In this document: positions 1 to 5,409 of the stretch, piece after piece
Numbering within the stretch: the first letter of the stretch is position 1
Layout of the letters: each line of letters opens with the position of its first letter
From: an uncultured Pirellulales bacterium
GTDB taxonomy: Bacteria; Planctomycetota; Planctomycetia; Pirellulales; Lacipirellulaceae
Reading direction: 5' to 3'
Assembly: GCA_947258835.1 (NCBI GenBank)
Contig: CAMYJY010000223.1
Location: forward strand, 1-8,110
DNA: 8,110 bases
Notes under the pieces: generated by a model
Database searches by the model: none
Seen by the model: only the letters and a program-made list of their open reading frames with translations
What the model was told of the DNA's origin: nothing
Program-made: the position numbers and the translations under genes

Positions 1-791
1 TTTTCCATAGGTGCCGTAAGCAATTGCCACAGCGGTATCCGATGCATCACCCGAGCGGGCTGTTGATAAACGGACAAGGTGGCCACCAAGGCCACCAACG
101 TCACAGGTCCGGCAGGCAGTGTCGCCGCCCAGGGGTGCTGCAGCACTTGGTCCACTGCCTGACGACGCCCCAGCACAATCCCGCAGCTCGGCCCACCAAG
201 CAGGCCCCCTCCATCACAAACCACCAGTTCAGCCCCTGACTCCAAGCGGTTGGCCAAGGTGTCGACCCCCGGCAAATCAAATTGCTGGGGGTCCAGGATT
301 CCTGCATAGCGCTCGCTATCCGCGCTGAGTTGTGGATCCTGCTGCACCAGCTGGAGGGCTTGGGAGTAATGCCCCAGCACGCAGGCGGCTTCGGCCCCGG
401 TAAGTTCTGTCAGCAAGGTAGCCGCCTGCTCGGCAGGTCCCTCCACCGGCCCAAATTCGCCGGCCATCCGCAACATTTCCTGCACGGCACTCTCGGCCCA
501 GGGGACGTGCCAAGTCGCCCCGCAGAGCATGCCTGTCGCATTGATGGTGGGCTGAGCGGAGACCGGCGGGCCCAGCAGCCGTCGAGCCAATCGTTCGGCT
601 ATCTGCTCCAAAGACAGTCCGGACCCCTCTGGGGTCCTGTCCCGCCAACTGGCTTGCAACTCCCCCAAAAAACCGGTTGCCCGCTGGGCAATCGTGGATT
701 GGTTGACCCGGTCCAGGACCTGGGCGACCGCTGGATGCTGCAACAGCTCTGCCAGCGCCGGGAGCTGAGGAAAATTAGAATCTGACTTCAT
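1..791 (-). CDS. SelA-like protein without the PLP lysine, 3' end outside window
   Basis: The frame is open from ATG at 791 to the window edge (263 residues seen). It resembles selenocysteine synthase SelA, a PLP enzyme that turns Ser-tRNA(Sec) into Sec-tRNA(Sec). Matches in order are a SelA-like N-terminus (LPALAELL, 10-17), INATG (83-87), LTGAEAACVLG (130-140), and LLGGPSCGIVLGRR (197-210) followed by a helix and TLVALVATL (231-239). Two things are wrong for an enzyme. Where SelA has the Schiff-base lysine in SGDKLLGG, this protein has CDGGGLLGG (192-200). The stretch between the LTGAEA block and this site is only some 50 residues, much shorter than in SelA. It starts 14 bases after the stop of the lipoprotein-like gene, so the two are probably co-transcribed; no clear ribosome binding site is seen. 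A catalytic role is unlikely. The protein may have a structural, regulatory or tRNA-related role, but the function is unknown. Family placement is fairly sure. Confidence 0.75.
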   Translation of the reverse strand, partial: MKSDSNFPQLPALAELLQHPAVAQVLDRVNQSTIAQRATGFLGELQASWRDRTPEGSGLSLEQIAERLARRLLGPPVSAQPTINATGMLCGATWHVPWAESAVQEMLRMAGEFGPVEGPAEQAATLLTELTGAEAACVLGHYSQALQLVQQDPQLSADSERYAGILDPQQFDLPGVDTLANRLESGAELVVCDGGGLLGGPSCGIVLGRRQAVDQVLQHPWAATLPAGPVTLVALVATLSVYQQPARVMHRIPLWQLLTAPME

Positions 792-805
792 GCTGCAATT
801 GTAGG

Positions 806-1018
806 CTACTTTTGGCAGCCTTGCATACCCACATCCTCGGGTGAGGGAAAGGGATCATGCTGCACCTGCGCCAAAATTTTCCGCTGGGCGCGCGTGGTTT
901 GCAAGCCAGGCAAGTTGGTCGCACTGTGCCAGGCCTGACACCCACCGCAGCAACACAGCAAGGCCAGGCCACAGCTTACGGCCCACCTCCAAACAGCCTG
1001 CCCATCCCTTCCGGCCAC
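806..1018 (-). CDS. Small lipoprotein-like or secreted protein
   Basis: This is a 70-residue frame starting with GTG at 1018. The start is decided by a GGGAGG site (1025-1030, minus strand) six bases upstream. The N-terminus has one Arg-containing segment, then a hydrophobic run AVSCGLALLCCC (13-24), then GGCQ (25-28), which looks like a signal peptide ending at a lipidated Cys (Cys27), although the residue at -3 is Cys rather than the usual Leu. The rest is short and polar, with NLPGLQTTRAQRKIL (35-49) and DPFPSPEDVGM (55-65). This style of tiny exported protein recalls ones from planctomycetes, but no function is known to me. The stop lies 14 bases before the SelA-like start, which suggests one transcript. 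The same frame can be extended upstream to an ATG at 1081, but that extension has no ribosome binding site and would bury the signal peptide. Confidence 0.6.
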   Translation of the reverse strand: MAGRDGQAVWRWAVSCGLALLCCCGGCQAWHSATNLPGLQTTRAQRKILAQVQHDPFPSPEDVGMQGCQK

Positions 1019-1024
1019 TAGACA

Positions 1025-1030
1025 CCTCCC
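1025..1030 (-). promoter_or_regulatory. Ribosome binding site GGGAGG for the lipoprotein-like gene
   Basis: GGGAGG on the minus strand sits six bases before GTG at 1018. This ideal spacing is the main reason for choosing the GTG start over the upstream in-frame ATG at 1081. Confidence 0.65.
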
Positions 1031-1110
1031 GTGTAGTTCTGAAACAGGCTCAACAGAGAGCCCAGCGCTGCGTAGCCGCAACCAAAGGTACCTCGGCTCG
1101 GGCTCGACAG

Positions 1111-1128
1111 AAGGGGGCGCCCCTTTTT
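1111..1128. terminator. Short GC hairpin, possible terminator
   Basis: AAGGGG (1111-1116), loop GCG, CCCCTT (1120-1125) form a perfect six-pair hairpin. On the plus strand it is followed by a T run (1124-1128), the classic terminator layout, but no plus-strand gene ends just before it. On the minus strand, where it would follow the secreted-protein gene ending at 1252, the tail after the stem is only a weak CTTCT. It could attenuate transcription between the two minus-strand genes or stop antisense transcription. Confidence 0.4.
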
Positions 1129-1180
1129 GGAAAATTGGGGGAACACAGCATCCTCCCTAGTTCATACTCACACGGAATGT

Positions 1181-1247
1181 AGCGACCATCGGGAGCGGGC
1201 AAGTGCCTTCCGAGCGGCAGCTCGCATAAGTGGCGGCCACCGCCGCC
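1181..1247 (+). repeat. Structured dispersed repeat, copy A
   Basis: The first 45 bases (1181-1225) match 3629-3673 with 40 identities and no gaps, and TGGCGGCC follows in both (1231-1238 and 3680-3687). The copy holds two hairpins: CGAGC-GGCA-GCTCG (1211-1224) and GGCGGC-CACC-GCCGCC (1232-1247). It lies between two minus-strand genes and ends five bases before the stop codon of the secreted-protein gene. The intergenic position and palindromes suggest a REP-like element. Confidence 0.65.
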
Positions 1248-1251
1248 CGCC

Positions 1252-1770
1252 CTAGGGGTCGAGGCGGGGCTGGGACATCCATTCGCCAACGGTTTGCGGT
1301 CCGGCTGGCTCGGGGGCTTCACCGAGCATGCGTCGCAACAGAGAGGGTTCGGACTTAACTGGTGCTGCTGGAGCCGACTTGGCATCCTTTTTGCCAAACG
1401 AAAACATTTGTTTGGAACCTTCCCAGACTTTCTTGGAACCGGCCGATATTTTTTTGAAACCGGCCGCCACGGGATTCCACAACTTCGACATATCTGGCAT
1501 GGTCCACTTGGGCATCGTGACTTGGGGCAGCTTAATTTTGGGCAGCGTCATTTGAGGCATAGTAATTTTAGGCCACACCACTTGCCGGACACCCGTCGCC
1601 GCGGAGTCCTCCGTCAAGGCCGCTTGGGCCTGCTGAACATTGCCCGGGGCCGCAGACTCGGCTGGAGCGGCTTGAGTCGCATTCGATAAAATCTGGGCCT
1701 GCAGGCCGGCAACCTGGGTTAGCAACCAGCAACATGCCAACAGCTGGCCGATGTTTGCACGCGAAGTCAT
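1252..1770 (-). CDS. Secreted protein with six tandem five-residue Pro repeats
   Basis: This is a 172-residue protein of unknown function. The ATG at 1770 is chosen because GGAGG (1781-1785, minus strand) lies ten bases upstream; a GTG at 1788 overlaps that site and is less likely. Residues 1-25 look like a signal peptide (hydrophobic LLACCWLLTQVAGLQA, cleavage probable after Ala25). An Ala/Gln-rich linker follows (26-62). Residues 66-95 are six tandem pentapeptides: WPKIT, MPQMT, LPKIK, LPQVT, MPKWT, MPDMS, with consensus [hydrophobic]-P-[K/Q/D]-[hydrophobic]-[T/K/S]. After this comes a Lys-rich, possibly amphipathic segment (104-129), a second Ala/Pro linker, and a C-terminal end VGEWMSQPRLDP (161-172). 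It probably acts outside the cytoplasm; a structural or surface-binding role would be a guess. It is the first gene of a minus-strand group and stands divergent to proC. Confidence 0.7.
   Translation of the reverse strand: MTSRANIGQLLACCWLLTQVAGLQAQILSNATQAAPAESAAPGNVQQAQAALTEDSAATGVRQVVWPKITMPQMTLPKIKLPQVTMPKWTMPDMSKLWNPVAAGFKKISAGSKKVWEGSKQMFSFGKKDAKSAPAAPVKSEPSLLRRMLGEAPEPAGPQTVGEWMSQPRLDP
1486..1575 (-). repeat. Tandem 15-base coding repeats (six pentapeptides)
   Basis: These bases encode the six Pro-containing pentapeptides, residues 66-95 of the secreted protein. The protein period is strict (Pro at every fifth position from 67 to 92), while the bases have diverged. This points to an old expansion kept by selection on the protein. 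Confidence 0.75.
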
Positions 1771-2003
1771 CTCGTTTTCGCCTCCCACAACTGGGATTGG
1801 GTTTGGGGGATATGGAAAATCCTGGCTTAAGTCATGCTGCCCCGCATTTTTTTGCAGAATTTGCAGAAGCAGAGGAGAGTTAAAACGGTCAGCATCCTTA
1901 GCATTATCGGTAAAATTTCACAAAATATGAGTCGCGGAGTGTTTCAAAACTTCATAAACTCGTCCAGAGAGATTTTTGGAGCAGGAATGTAAACGAATGT
2001 AAA

Positions 2004-2020
2004 GAACCACAACGAAACAA
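2004..2020 (+). repeat. A-rich dispersed motif, copy 1
   Basis: GAACCACAACGAAACAA matches GAACCACGACGAAACAA at 4376-4392 with 16 of 17 identities. Similar A-rich bases follow in both. Both copies are intergenic, in the same orientation, and upstream of a plus-strand gene (proC and the EfpL-like gene). The role is unknown. Confidence 0.4.
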
Positions 2021-2216
2021 AGAAACGACGTTGGACTACGCCCAGGCGTCGTTCCGTCATGATGCATGCTATTTTTTTGCCTGCTTTCGTGCCTTGGTGG
2101 TCCTGTCTTTTGGAGAGCAGCATGCTTGCTAGCACCAATGGGTGGGGCACGACCAGGCCCACGCCGTGCGGCTCGTACCAGAACACAACCAGCACCAACA
2201 AAAAGCCCATCGTGGC

Positions 2217-2221
2217 AAGGA
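2217..2221 (+). promoter_or_regulatory. Ribosome binding site AAGGA deciding the proC start
   Basis: AAGGA stands seven bases before TTG at 2229. This fits initiation at TTG and puts the Rossmann motif about nine residues from the N-terminus, as in other ProC proteins. Confidence 0.6.
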
Positions 2222-2228
2222 AAAACTA

Positions 2229-3068
2229 TTGGCTCGCTTGACTCAGAACTTGGGCTTCCTCGGCGGAGGGCGGATGGCCACGGCCCTGGCCCGCGGCTGC
2301 GTCCAGTCGGGTTTGGTGTCAGGCTCGCAAATCTTGGCCGCCGATCCCTCGGCCGAGGCCCGACAAACCTTCCTCCAGCAGGTACCGGACGCAAAACTCG
2401 TGGACGGAAACGAGCACTTGCTGGCAGCCGCTGACGTGGTCCTCCTCGCGGTCAAGCCGCAGGTCATGCCAGCAGTCCTGGCGGAGATCGCAGGCGCGGT
2501 CAGCGAGCGTCATCTGCTGATCTCCATCGCCGCCGGGATCCCCCTTCAAAAAATGGCCCGTGCGCTCCCCCCCCAGACCCGATTGGTGCGGGTGATGCCC
2601 AATACGCCCTGCCTGGTCGGCCTCGGGGCCAGTTGTTTTAGTTTGGGAACGGCGGCCCATCGCGACGATGGACGACTGGTCCAACAGGTCTTGGAGAGCG
2701 TTGGTCTTGCTTTTCCCGTGGAAGAACATTTATTGGATGCCGTCACGGGACTGGCTGGCTCGGGTCCGGCGTTTGTTTATAGTGTGATCGAGGCCCTCAC
2801 CGTGGAGGGCACGGCGCAGGGCTTGCCGGCCGAACTGGCTGCACTTTTGGCCACCCAAACGGTACGCGGTGCTGCCGAGATGGTGCTGGCCACCCAGCAG
2901 TCTCCCGCAGAGCTGCGCGCGCAGGTGACCAGCCCGGGGGGTACCACGGTGGCCGGCCTGGCGGCCTGGGAGCATCAGCAAGGTGCCACCGCCGTCAGGG
3001 CCGCGGTCGCGGCGGCCACCCAACGATCGGCAGAACTCGGCGGCGACCACCAGAACGGAGCCCAATAA
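2229..3068 (+). CDS. proC: Pyrroline-5-carboxylate reductase
   Basis: ProC catalyses the last step of proline synthesis, NAD(P)H-dependent reduction of 1-pyrroline-5-carboxylate to L-proline, in the cytoplasm. The 279-residue protein (family about 270) has the Rossmann dinucleotide motif GFLGGGRMA (9-17), the strand motif AVKPQ (74-78), MPNTP (123-127), the dimer-domain motif DAVTGLAGSGPAFV (170-183) and the family signature around TSPGGTTVAGL (234-244). All key blocks are present, so it should be active. The TTG at 2229 is preferred because AAGGA lies seven bases upstream; a second in-frame TTG at 2238 is possible. An in-frame ATG at 2142 would add a 29-residue, low-complexity, His/Gln-rich extension without family support. 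The C-terminus carries a short polar tail. It stands alone; the next gene begins 184 bases later. Confidence 0.95.
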   Translation: MARLTQNLGFLGGGRMATALARGCVQSGLVSGSQILAADPSAEARQTFLQQVPDAKLVDGNEHLLAAADVVLLAVKPQVMPAVLAEIAGAVSERHLLISIAAGIPLQKMARALPPQTRLVRVMPNTPCLVGLGASCFSLGTAAHRDDGRLVQQVLESVGLAFPVEEHLLDAVTGLAGSGPAFVYSVIEALTVEGTAQGLPAELAALLATQTVRGAAEMVLATQQSPAELRAQVTSPGGTTVAGLAAWEHQQGATAVRAAVAAATQRSAELGGDHQNGAQ

Positions 3069-3093
3069 CTCAAACTGAAAACGAGGCCTCCAT

Positions 3094-3121
3094 GAAGCCG
3101 GTAAAGCGAAGCCGGTAAAGC
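3094..3121 (+). repeat. Perfect tandem duplication of a 14-mer
   Basis: GAAGCCGGTAAAGC occurs twice with no spacer (3094-3107 and 3108-3121). It lies in the gap after proC. Because 14 is not a multiple of three, the duplication shifts any frame running through it. Confidence 0.8.
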
Positions 3122-3252
3122 CCGAGAAAACAGCCCCCGTTTCCGTACCGCGGCGGCTCACCAAGAAACCTGGTTGAGAAGCGGATGGTGTGGGCTTTTC
3201 CGGCCCGAACCGGCCAGCACTAGGTCTACCTATTTTCACTCTGAGTAATAAT

Positions 3253-3498
3253 ATGTCTATTTTCTGCCGGATTGACGACAAGCTGGTGCCCCTTTATCGC
3301 GTGATGTGGATTGCAGCGACTCCGCATTTTTGCGGGAACGAGGACTGCGCCCGCGAAGGGTGCTACGAAATACGCCTGGAACAAGATGAATCGGTATGGG
3401 CCAATGGCAGCGAGCGGGATCAGCTAGAAAGACAAATAACACGCTGGCAGGGTGGTGGATTGGATCCTCCGGACAGCGTGGATGAAAGTTCCTGGTGA
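3253..3498 (+). CDS. Small cysteine-containing protein of unknown function
   Basis: This 81-residue protein has no family I can name. The N-terminal two thirds look folded: FCRIDDKLVPLYRVMWIAAT (4-23), then Cys27, Cys32 and Cys37 spaced by five, then an acidic stretch and WANGSERDQLERQITRW (49-65). With Cys5 there are four cysteines, so a metal site is possible but does not match a standard zinc ribbon. The C-terminus is polar and probably flexible. The ATG at 3253 is preferred over an in-frame upstream start at 3190, whose added residues look like translated intergenic sequence. No ribosome binding site is evident; the bases before the ATG are AT-rich (GAGTAATAAT). It has no signal peptide or membrane segment. 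Its codon use is ordinary for the window. It stands between proC and the acidic 177-aa gene, with gaps on both sides. Confidence 0.6.
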   Translation: MSIFCRIDDKLVPLYRVMWIAATPHFCGNEDCAREGCYEIRLEQDESVWANGSERDQLERQITRWQGGGLDPPDSVDESSW

Positions 3499-3628
3499 GT
3501 TCGCTTTGAAACACCTCCCGTTCCCTGCTAAGCTACACCTGGGCGCGTAGCTGGTCGTGCTGGGAACCCGTATTTTTTGGCATATTGTACTACTAACGGC
3601 AAAAATCTTTGAATCTTGCGCAAACTTG

Positions 3629-3713
3629 AGCGACCAACGGGAGCGGTCAAGCGCTTTCCGAGCGGTAGCTCGCTTTGGTTGGCGGCCCCCCGGTCGAGCC
3701 AGGCTCTGCCGCC
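3629..3713 (+). repeat. Structured dispersed repeat, copy B
   Basis: This is the partner of 1181-1247. It has hairpin CGAGC-GGTA-GCTCG (3659-3672), where the only difference from copy A is a C to T in the loop, and the outer stem GGCGGC (3681-3686) with GCCGCC (3708-3713), here around a longer loop containing GAGCC/GGCTC. An extra pair GACC/GGTC (3632-3635, 3645-3648) and palindrome AAGCGCTT (3649-3656) lie in its left half. It occupies the gap between the 81-aa and 177-aa genes, which otherwise holds an AGCTAC/GTAGCT inverted repeat (3531-3552). Confidence 0.65.
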
Positions 3714-3740
3714 TTGTGTTACTAACAGTAAAGTCGTGTC

Positions 3741-4274
3741 ATGGCCGATAATTCAGACGAATTGCACTGGAGGGAGACCTATTTTATTTTGTTTCCCCAA
3801 GGCAGGCGTCCTACGTTGGAACAGGTAACAACGACCCTAGCGCAGGCGAATCCCCGCTACCTGATCGAAAACCCAGCCGCTGATGAGGCGGGCCTGCTCC
3901 AATCCGTGCTGGTAGAATCCGAGGAAGACCACGCGGCGGTTGAAATTAGCTACGAGGTGGGGGAAGCGGTCATCGAGCAGAACCTCACGTGGGCCAAAGA
4001 GCTGCAAACGCAACTCCCTGCCGATCAATTGCAGGCCATCATGTTGTCCGATGCCCGGCTGGATGTGGCCCATTTCGAACGCCTGCCAGCCACCACGGCG
4101 GAAAGCCCGGTGGACGTGCGTGCTCTGGGAGATGAGTTGGCGGGTGCCTTTGACGACGAGGACGAGGCGTTTGGCATGCTCGATCCGACCTGCTTGCTCA
4201 CTGTGGTCGACGCCTTGGCCACACTCACCGATGGTTTGACATTCGACCCCGCCGCGGGTGAAATTCTGAGTTAG
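3741..4274 (+). CDS. Acidic protein of unknown function
   Basis: This 177-residue soluble protein belongs to no family I recognise. It begins WRETYFILFPQGRRPTLEQV (10-29), which looks like a beta strand and turn leading to a helix. An acidic central part follows (ESEEDHAAVEISYEVGEAVI, 59-78), then WAKELQTQLP (84-93), a very acidic run ELAGAFDDEDEAFG (132-145) and a C-terminal helix-like segment (151-163). It has no signal peptide, membrane span, zinc motif or recognisable catalytic motif. The many charged residues and regular hydrophobic spacing suggest a real folded protein. The ATG at 3741 follows AAAGTCGTGTC with no clear ribosome binding site. Copy B of the structured repeat ends 27 bases upstream. 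The next gene begins 188 bases downstream, so it is probably its own transcription unit. Confidence 0.7.
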   Translation: MADNSDELHWRETYFILFPQGRRPTLEQVTTTLAQANPRYLIENPAADEAGLLQSVLVESEEDHAAVEISYEVGEAVIEQNLTWAKELQTQLPADQLQAIMLSDARLDVAHFERLPATTAESPVDVRALGDELAGAFDDEDEAFGMLDPTCLLTVVDALATLTDGLTFDPAAGEILS

Positions 4275-4375
4275 AACGTGTTTTGAAATTCACATTCTCA
4301 GGCCCGTGGGTGCCACTGCTGGCTTGCCCCAATCTTGTTCGGCACGAAAGTTGTTGGCGAGTAACAGAAAATTTT

Positions 4376-4392
4376 GAACCACGACGAAACAA
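4376..4392 (+). repeat. A-rich dispersed motif, copy 2
   Basis: This is the partner of 2004-2020 (16 of 17 identities). It is followed by further CAACGA-type units (4392-4417) up to 46 bases before the EfpL-like start, so it lies in that gene's probable promoter or leader region. Confidence 0.4.
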
Positions 4393-4462
4393 CGGAAACA
4401 ACGAATCAATCAACGAAAAATGAAGTCCCTGTTCGTCATTGTTCGCAGTCGTTAATACCCCC

Positions 4463-4936
4463 ATGCTCGCCAAAGAACTGAAGCCCGGAGGAATTGTCCT
4501 CCACAACGACGCACCCCACGTCGTGGAAAGCGTGAGTGTCCAGTCTCCTTCGGCCCGCGGCGGGGCCACGCTGTATAAATTTCGGGCCCGGAATTTGGTA
4601 ACCAAACAAAAGGCCGACTTTCACTGCAAGGGCACCGACGCGGTGGACGAGGCCGACTTCCAGCGGCGGCCAGTCACACTGATGTATGCCGATGGCGAGC
4701 ACGTGCACTTCTTGGATGCGGAAGACTACAACCAATACGCCATTCCACAGGGCGATATTACCGTGGAACTTAAAATTGTGGCCTGCGACCCGGGGGTCAA
4801 AGGCAACTCTGCCACGTCGCGGAACAAACCGGCGGAGCTGGAAACCGGCCTCTCGATTCAAGTCCCCGAATATCTCAAGCAGGGCGAAACGATCAAAGTC
4901 GACACCCGCACGGGCGACTTTTTGGGACGGGCCTAG
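4463..4936 (+). CDS. EF-P-like protein of the EfpL/YeiP type, shortened in domain II
   Basis: EF-P family proteins bind the ribosome near the P-site tRNA and relieve stalling at proline-rich stretches. The N-terminal KOW-like domain has the loop SVQSPSARGGATLYKF (25-40) with Arg32 at the tip, typical of EfpL/YeiP rather than the Lys of EpmA-modified EF-P. Domain III is intact: VELKIVACDPGVKGNSATSRNK (101-122) and the EF-P signature spanning 122-141, ending in FLGRA. The protein is 157 residues, against about 185-190 in the family. The gap is internal: after AIPQGDI (93-99) it passes straight to TVELKIV (100-106), so some 30 residues of the second half of domain II are absent with the frame kept. 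The ATG at 4463 matches the usual MLAKELKPG start; an upstream TTG at 4439 would add eight residues. Downstream, the zinc-ribbon gene starts one base after the stop, so the two are probably coupled. Function may be altered or lost. Confidence 0.85.
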   Translation: MLAKELKPGGIVLHNDAPHVVESVSVQSPSARGGATLYKFRARNLVTKQKADFHCKGTDAVDEADFQRRPVTLMYADGEHVHFLDAEDYNQYAIPQGDITVELKIVACDPGVKGNSATSRNKPAELETGLSIQVPEYLKQGETIKVDTRTGDFLGRA

Positions 4937-4937
4937 C

Positions 4938-5336
4938 ATGGACTTGGAACAGCAAACGACTCCGGAAACCAAGCTCTGTCCCTACTGCGGTGGGACCATC
5001 AAATCCGTCGCCCGGAAGTGCCGGCATTGCCGAGAGTACCTGGATGAAGAACTGCGTGCTGAAGCAGCGAAAATGGGGGCAGCTTCCACCACAGATCGTC
5101 TGCTGCTGCCCGTCGACCGTCCTGTTTCCGCCATCGCTGCTGGATACTTGGGGCTGCTCTCGGTACTCCCCTGCTGCGGGCTCTTGGCAATCGGATGTGG
5201 AGTGTACGCCTGGTCGACGTTAAAAAAACACCCTGAGCTGGCTGGCAAAGGCCGCGCGCTATTCGGAATTGTGATGGGCACCATCTGCTCGCTGCTCTAT
5301 ATTTGGATGATCGTGGCTCTCTCGATGGGTTATTAA
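4938..5336 (+). CDS. Zinc-ribbon membrane protein (DUF4190-like)
   Basis: This 132-residue protein has an N-terminal zinc ribbon formed by Cys14, Cys17, Cys28 and Cys31 (CPYCGG and CRHC), a charged linker (32-61), and two hydrophobic segments. The first spans about 63-92 (VSAIAAGYLGLLSVLPCCGL onward) and the second about 106-130 (ALFGIVMGTICSLLYIWMIV). This layout, with a charged loop HPELAGKGRA between the spans, resembles DUF4190-type proteins with a cytoplasmic zinc finger; their role is unknown. The ATG at 4938 lies one base after the EfpL-like stop, which argues for translational coupling. A frame extension upstream into the EfpL-like gene is possible but is a shadow of that gene. A clear terminator follows 15 bases after the stop, so this is the last gene of its transcript. 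Confidence 0.8.
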   Translation: MDLEQQTTPETKLCPYCGGTIKSVARKCRHCREYLDEELRAEAAKMGAASTTDRLLLPVDRPVSAIAAGYLGLLSVLPCCGLLAIGCGVYAWSTLKKHPELAGKGRALFGIVMGTICSLLYIWMIVALSMGY

Positions 5337-5351
5337 CGACACTGAGATAGC

Positions 5352-5409
5352 GGCCGGAGGCCGCCATCTATGAATTGACTTCTGAAAGAACCGCCTCCGG
5401 CCATTTTTT
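5352..5409 (+). terminator. Rho-independent terminator
   Basis: GGCCGGAGGC (5352-5361) pairs perfectly with GCCTCCGGCC (5393-5402), followed by six T (5404-5409). The loop is 31 bases. The left arm can also fold on itself as GCGGCC-GGA-GGCCGC (5350-5364), so two mutually exclusive hairpins exist. It ends the EfpL-like/zinc-ribbon transcript and separates it from the UBL operon. Confidence 0.8.

Larger units (their letters stand above)
1771..2228. other. Divergent intergenic region, 458 bases
   Basis: This AT-richer gap lies between the divergent secreted-protein gene and proC and must hold promoters for both, but I could not find a convincing -35/-10 pair. It holds a perfect tandem 9-mer TTTGCAGAA (1851-1868), a short A-rich motif related to one upstream of the EfpL-like gene (2004-2030), a seven-base inverted repeat AACGACG/CGTCGTT (2024-2030 and 2047-2053, loop of 16), and the palindromes ATGCAT and AGCATGCT. 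Open frames here show no protein-like features. Confidence 0.5.

Noticed and set aside
282..785. 167-residue plus-strand open frame
   Set aside because: It lies fully antisense to the SelA-like gene, whose motifs are recognisable. The plus-strand product has no domain and its composition fits a shadow frame.
2024..2077. Inverted repeat AACGACG/CGTCGTT plus a later T run as a terminator
   Set aside because: The T run (2071-2077) begins 17 bases after the stem, and no plus-strand gene ends upstream.
2142..2228. Upstream ATG start for proC
   Set aside because: It would add 29 residues rich in His and Gln with no counterpart in ProC proteins; TTG at 2229 has a well-spaced AAGGA site.
1918..2394. 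Open frames on both strands in the divergent region before proC
   Set aside because: They overlap the start of proC or the A-rich repeats, have low-complexity products, and lack ribosome binding sites.
2730..3281. 183-residue minus-strand open frame
   Set aside because: It is antisense to the conserved C-terminal half of proC and runs through the repeat-bearing gap; the product resembles no protein family.
4686..4937. N-terminal extension of the zinc-ribbon protein into the EfpL-like gene
   Set aside because: The added residues are a frame shadow of domain II/III of the EfpL-like protein; the zinc ribbon starts naturally after ATG 4938.
4436..4972. 178-residue minus-strand open frame
   Set aside because: It is exactly antisense to the EfpL-like gene, which carries the EF-P signature.
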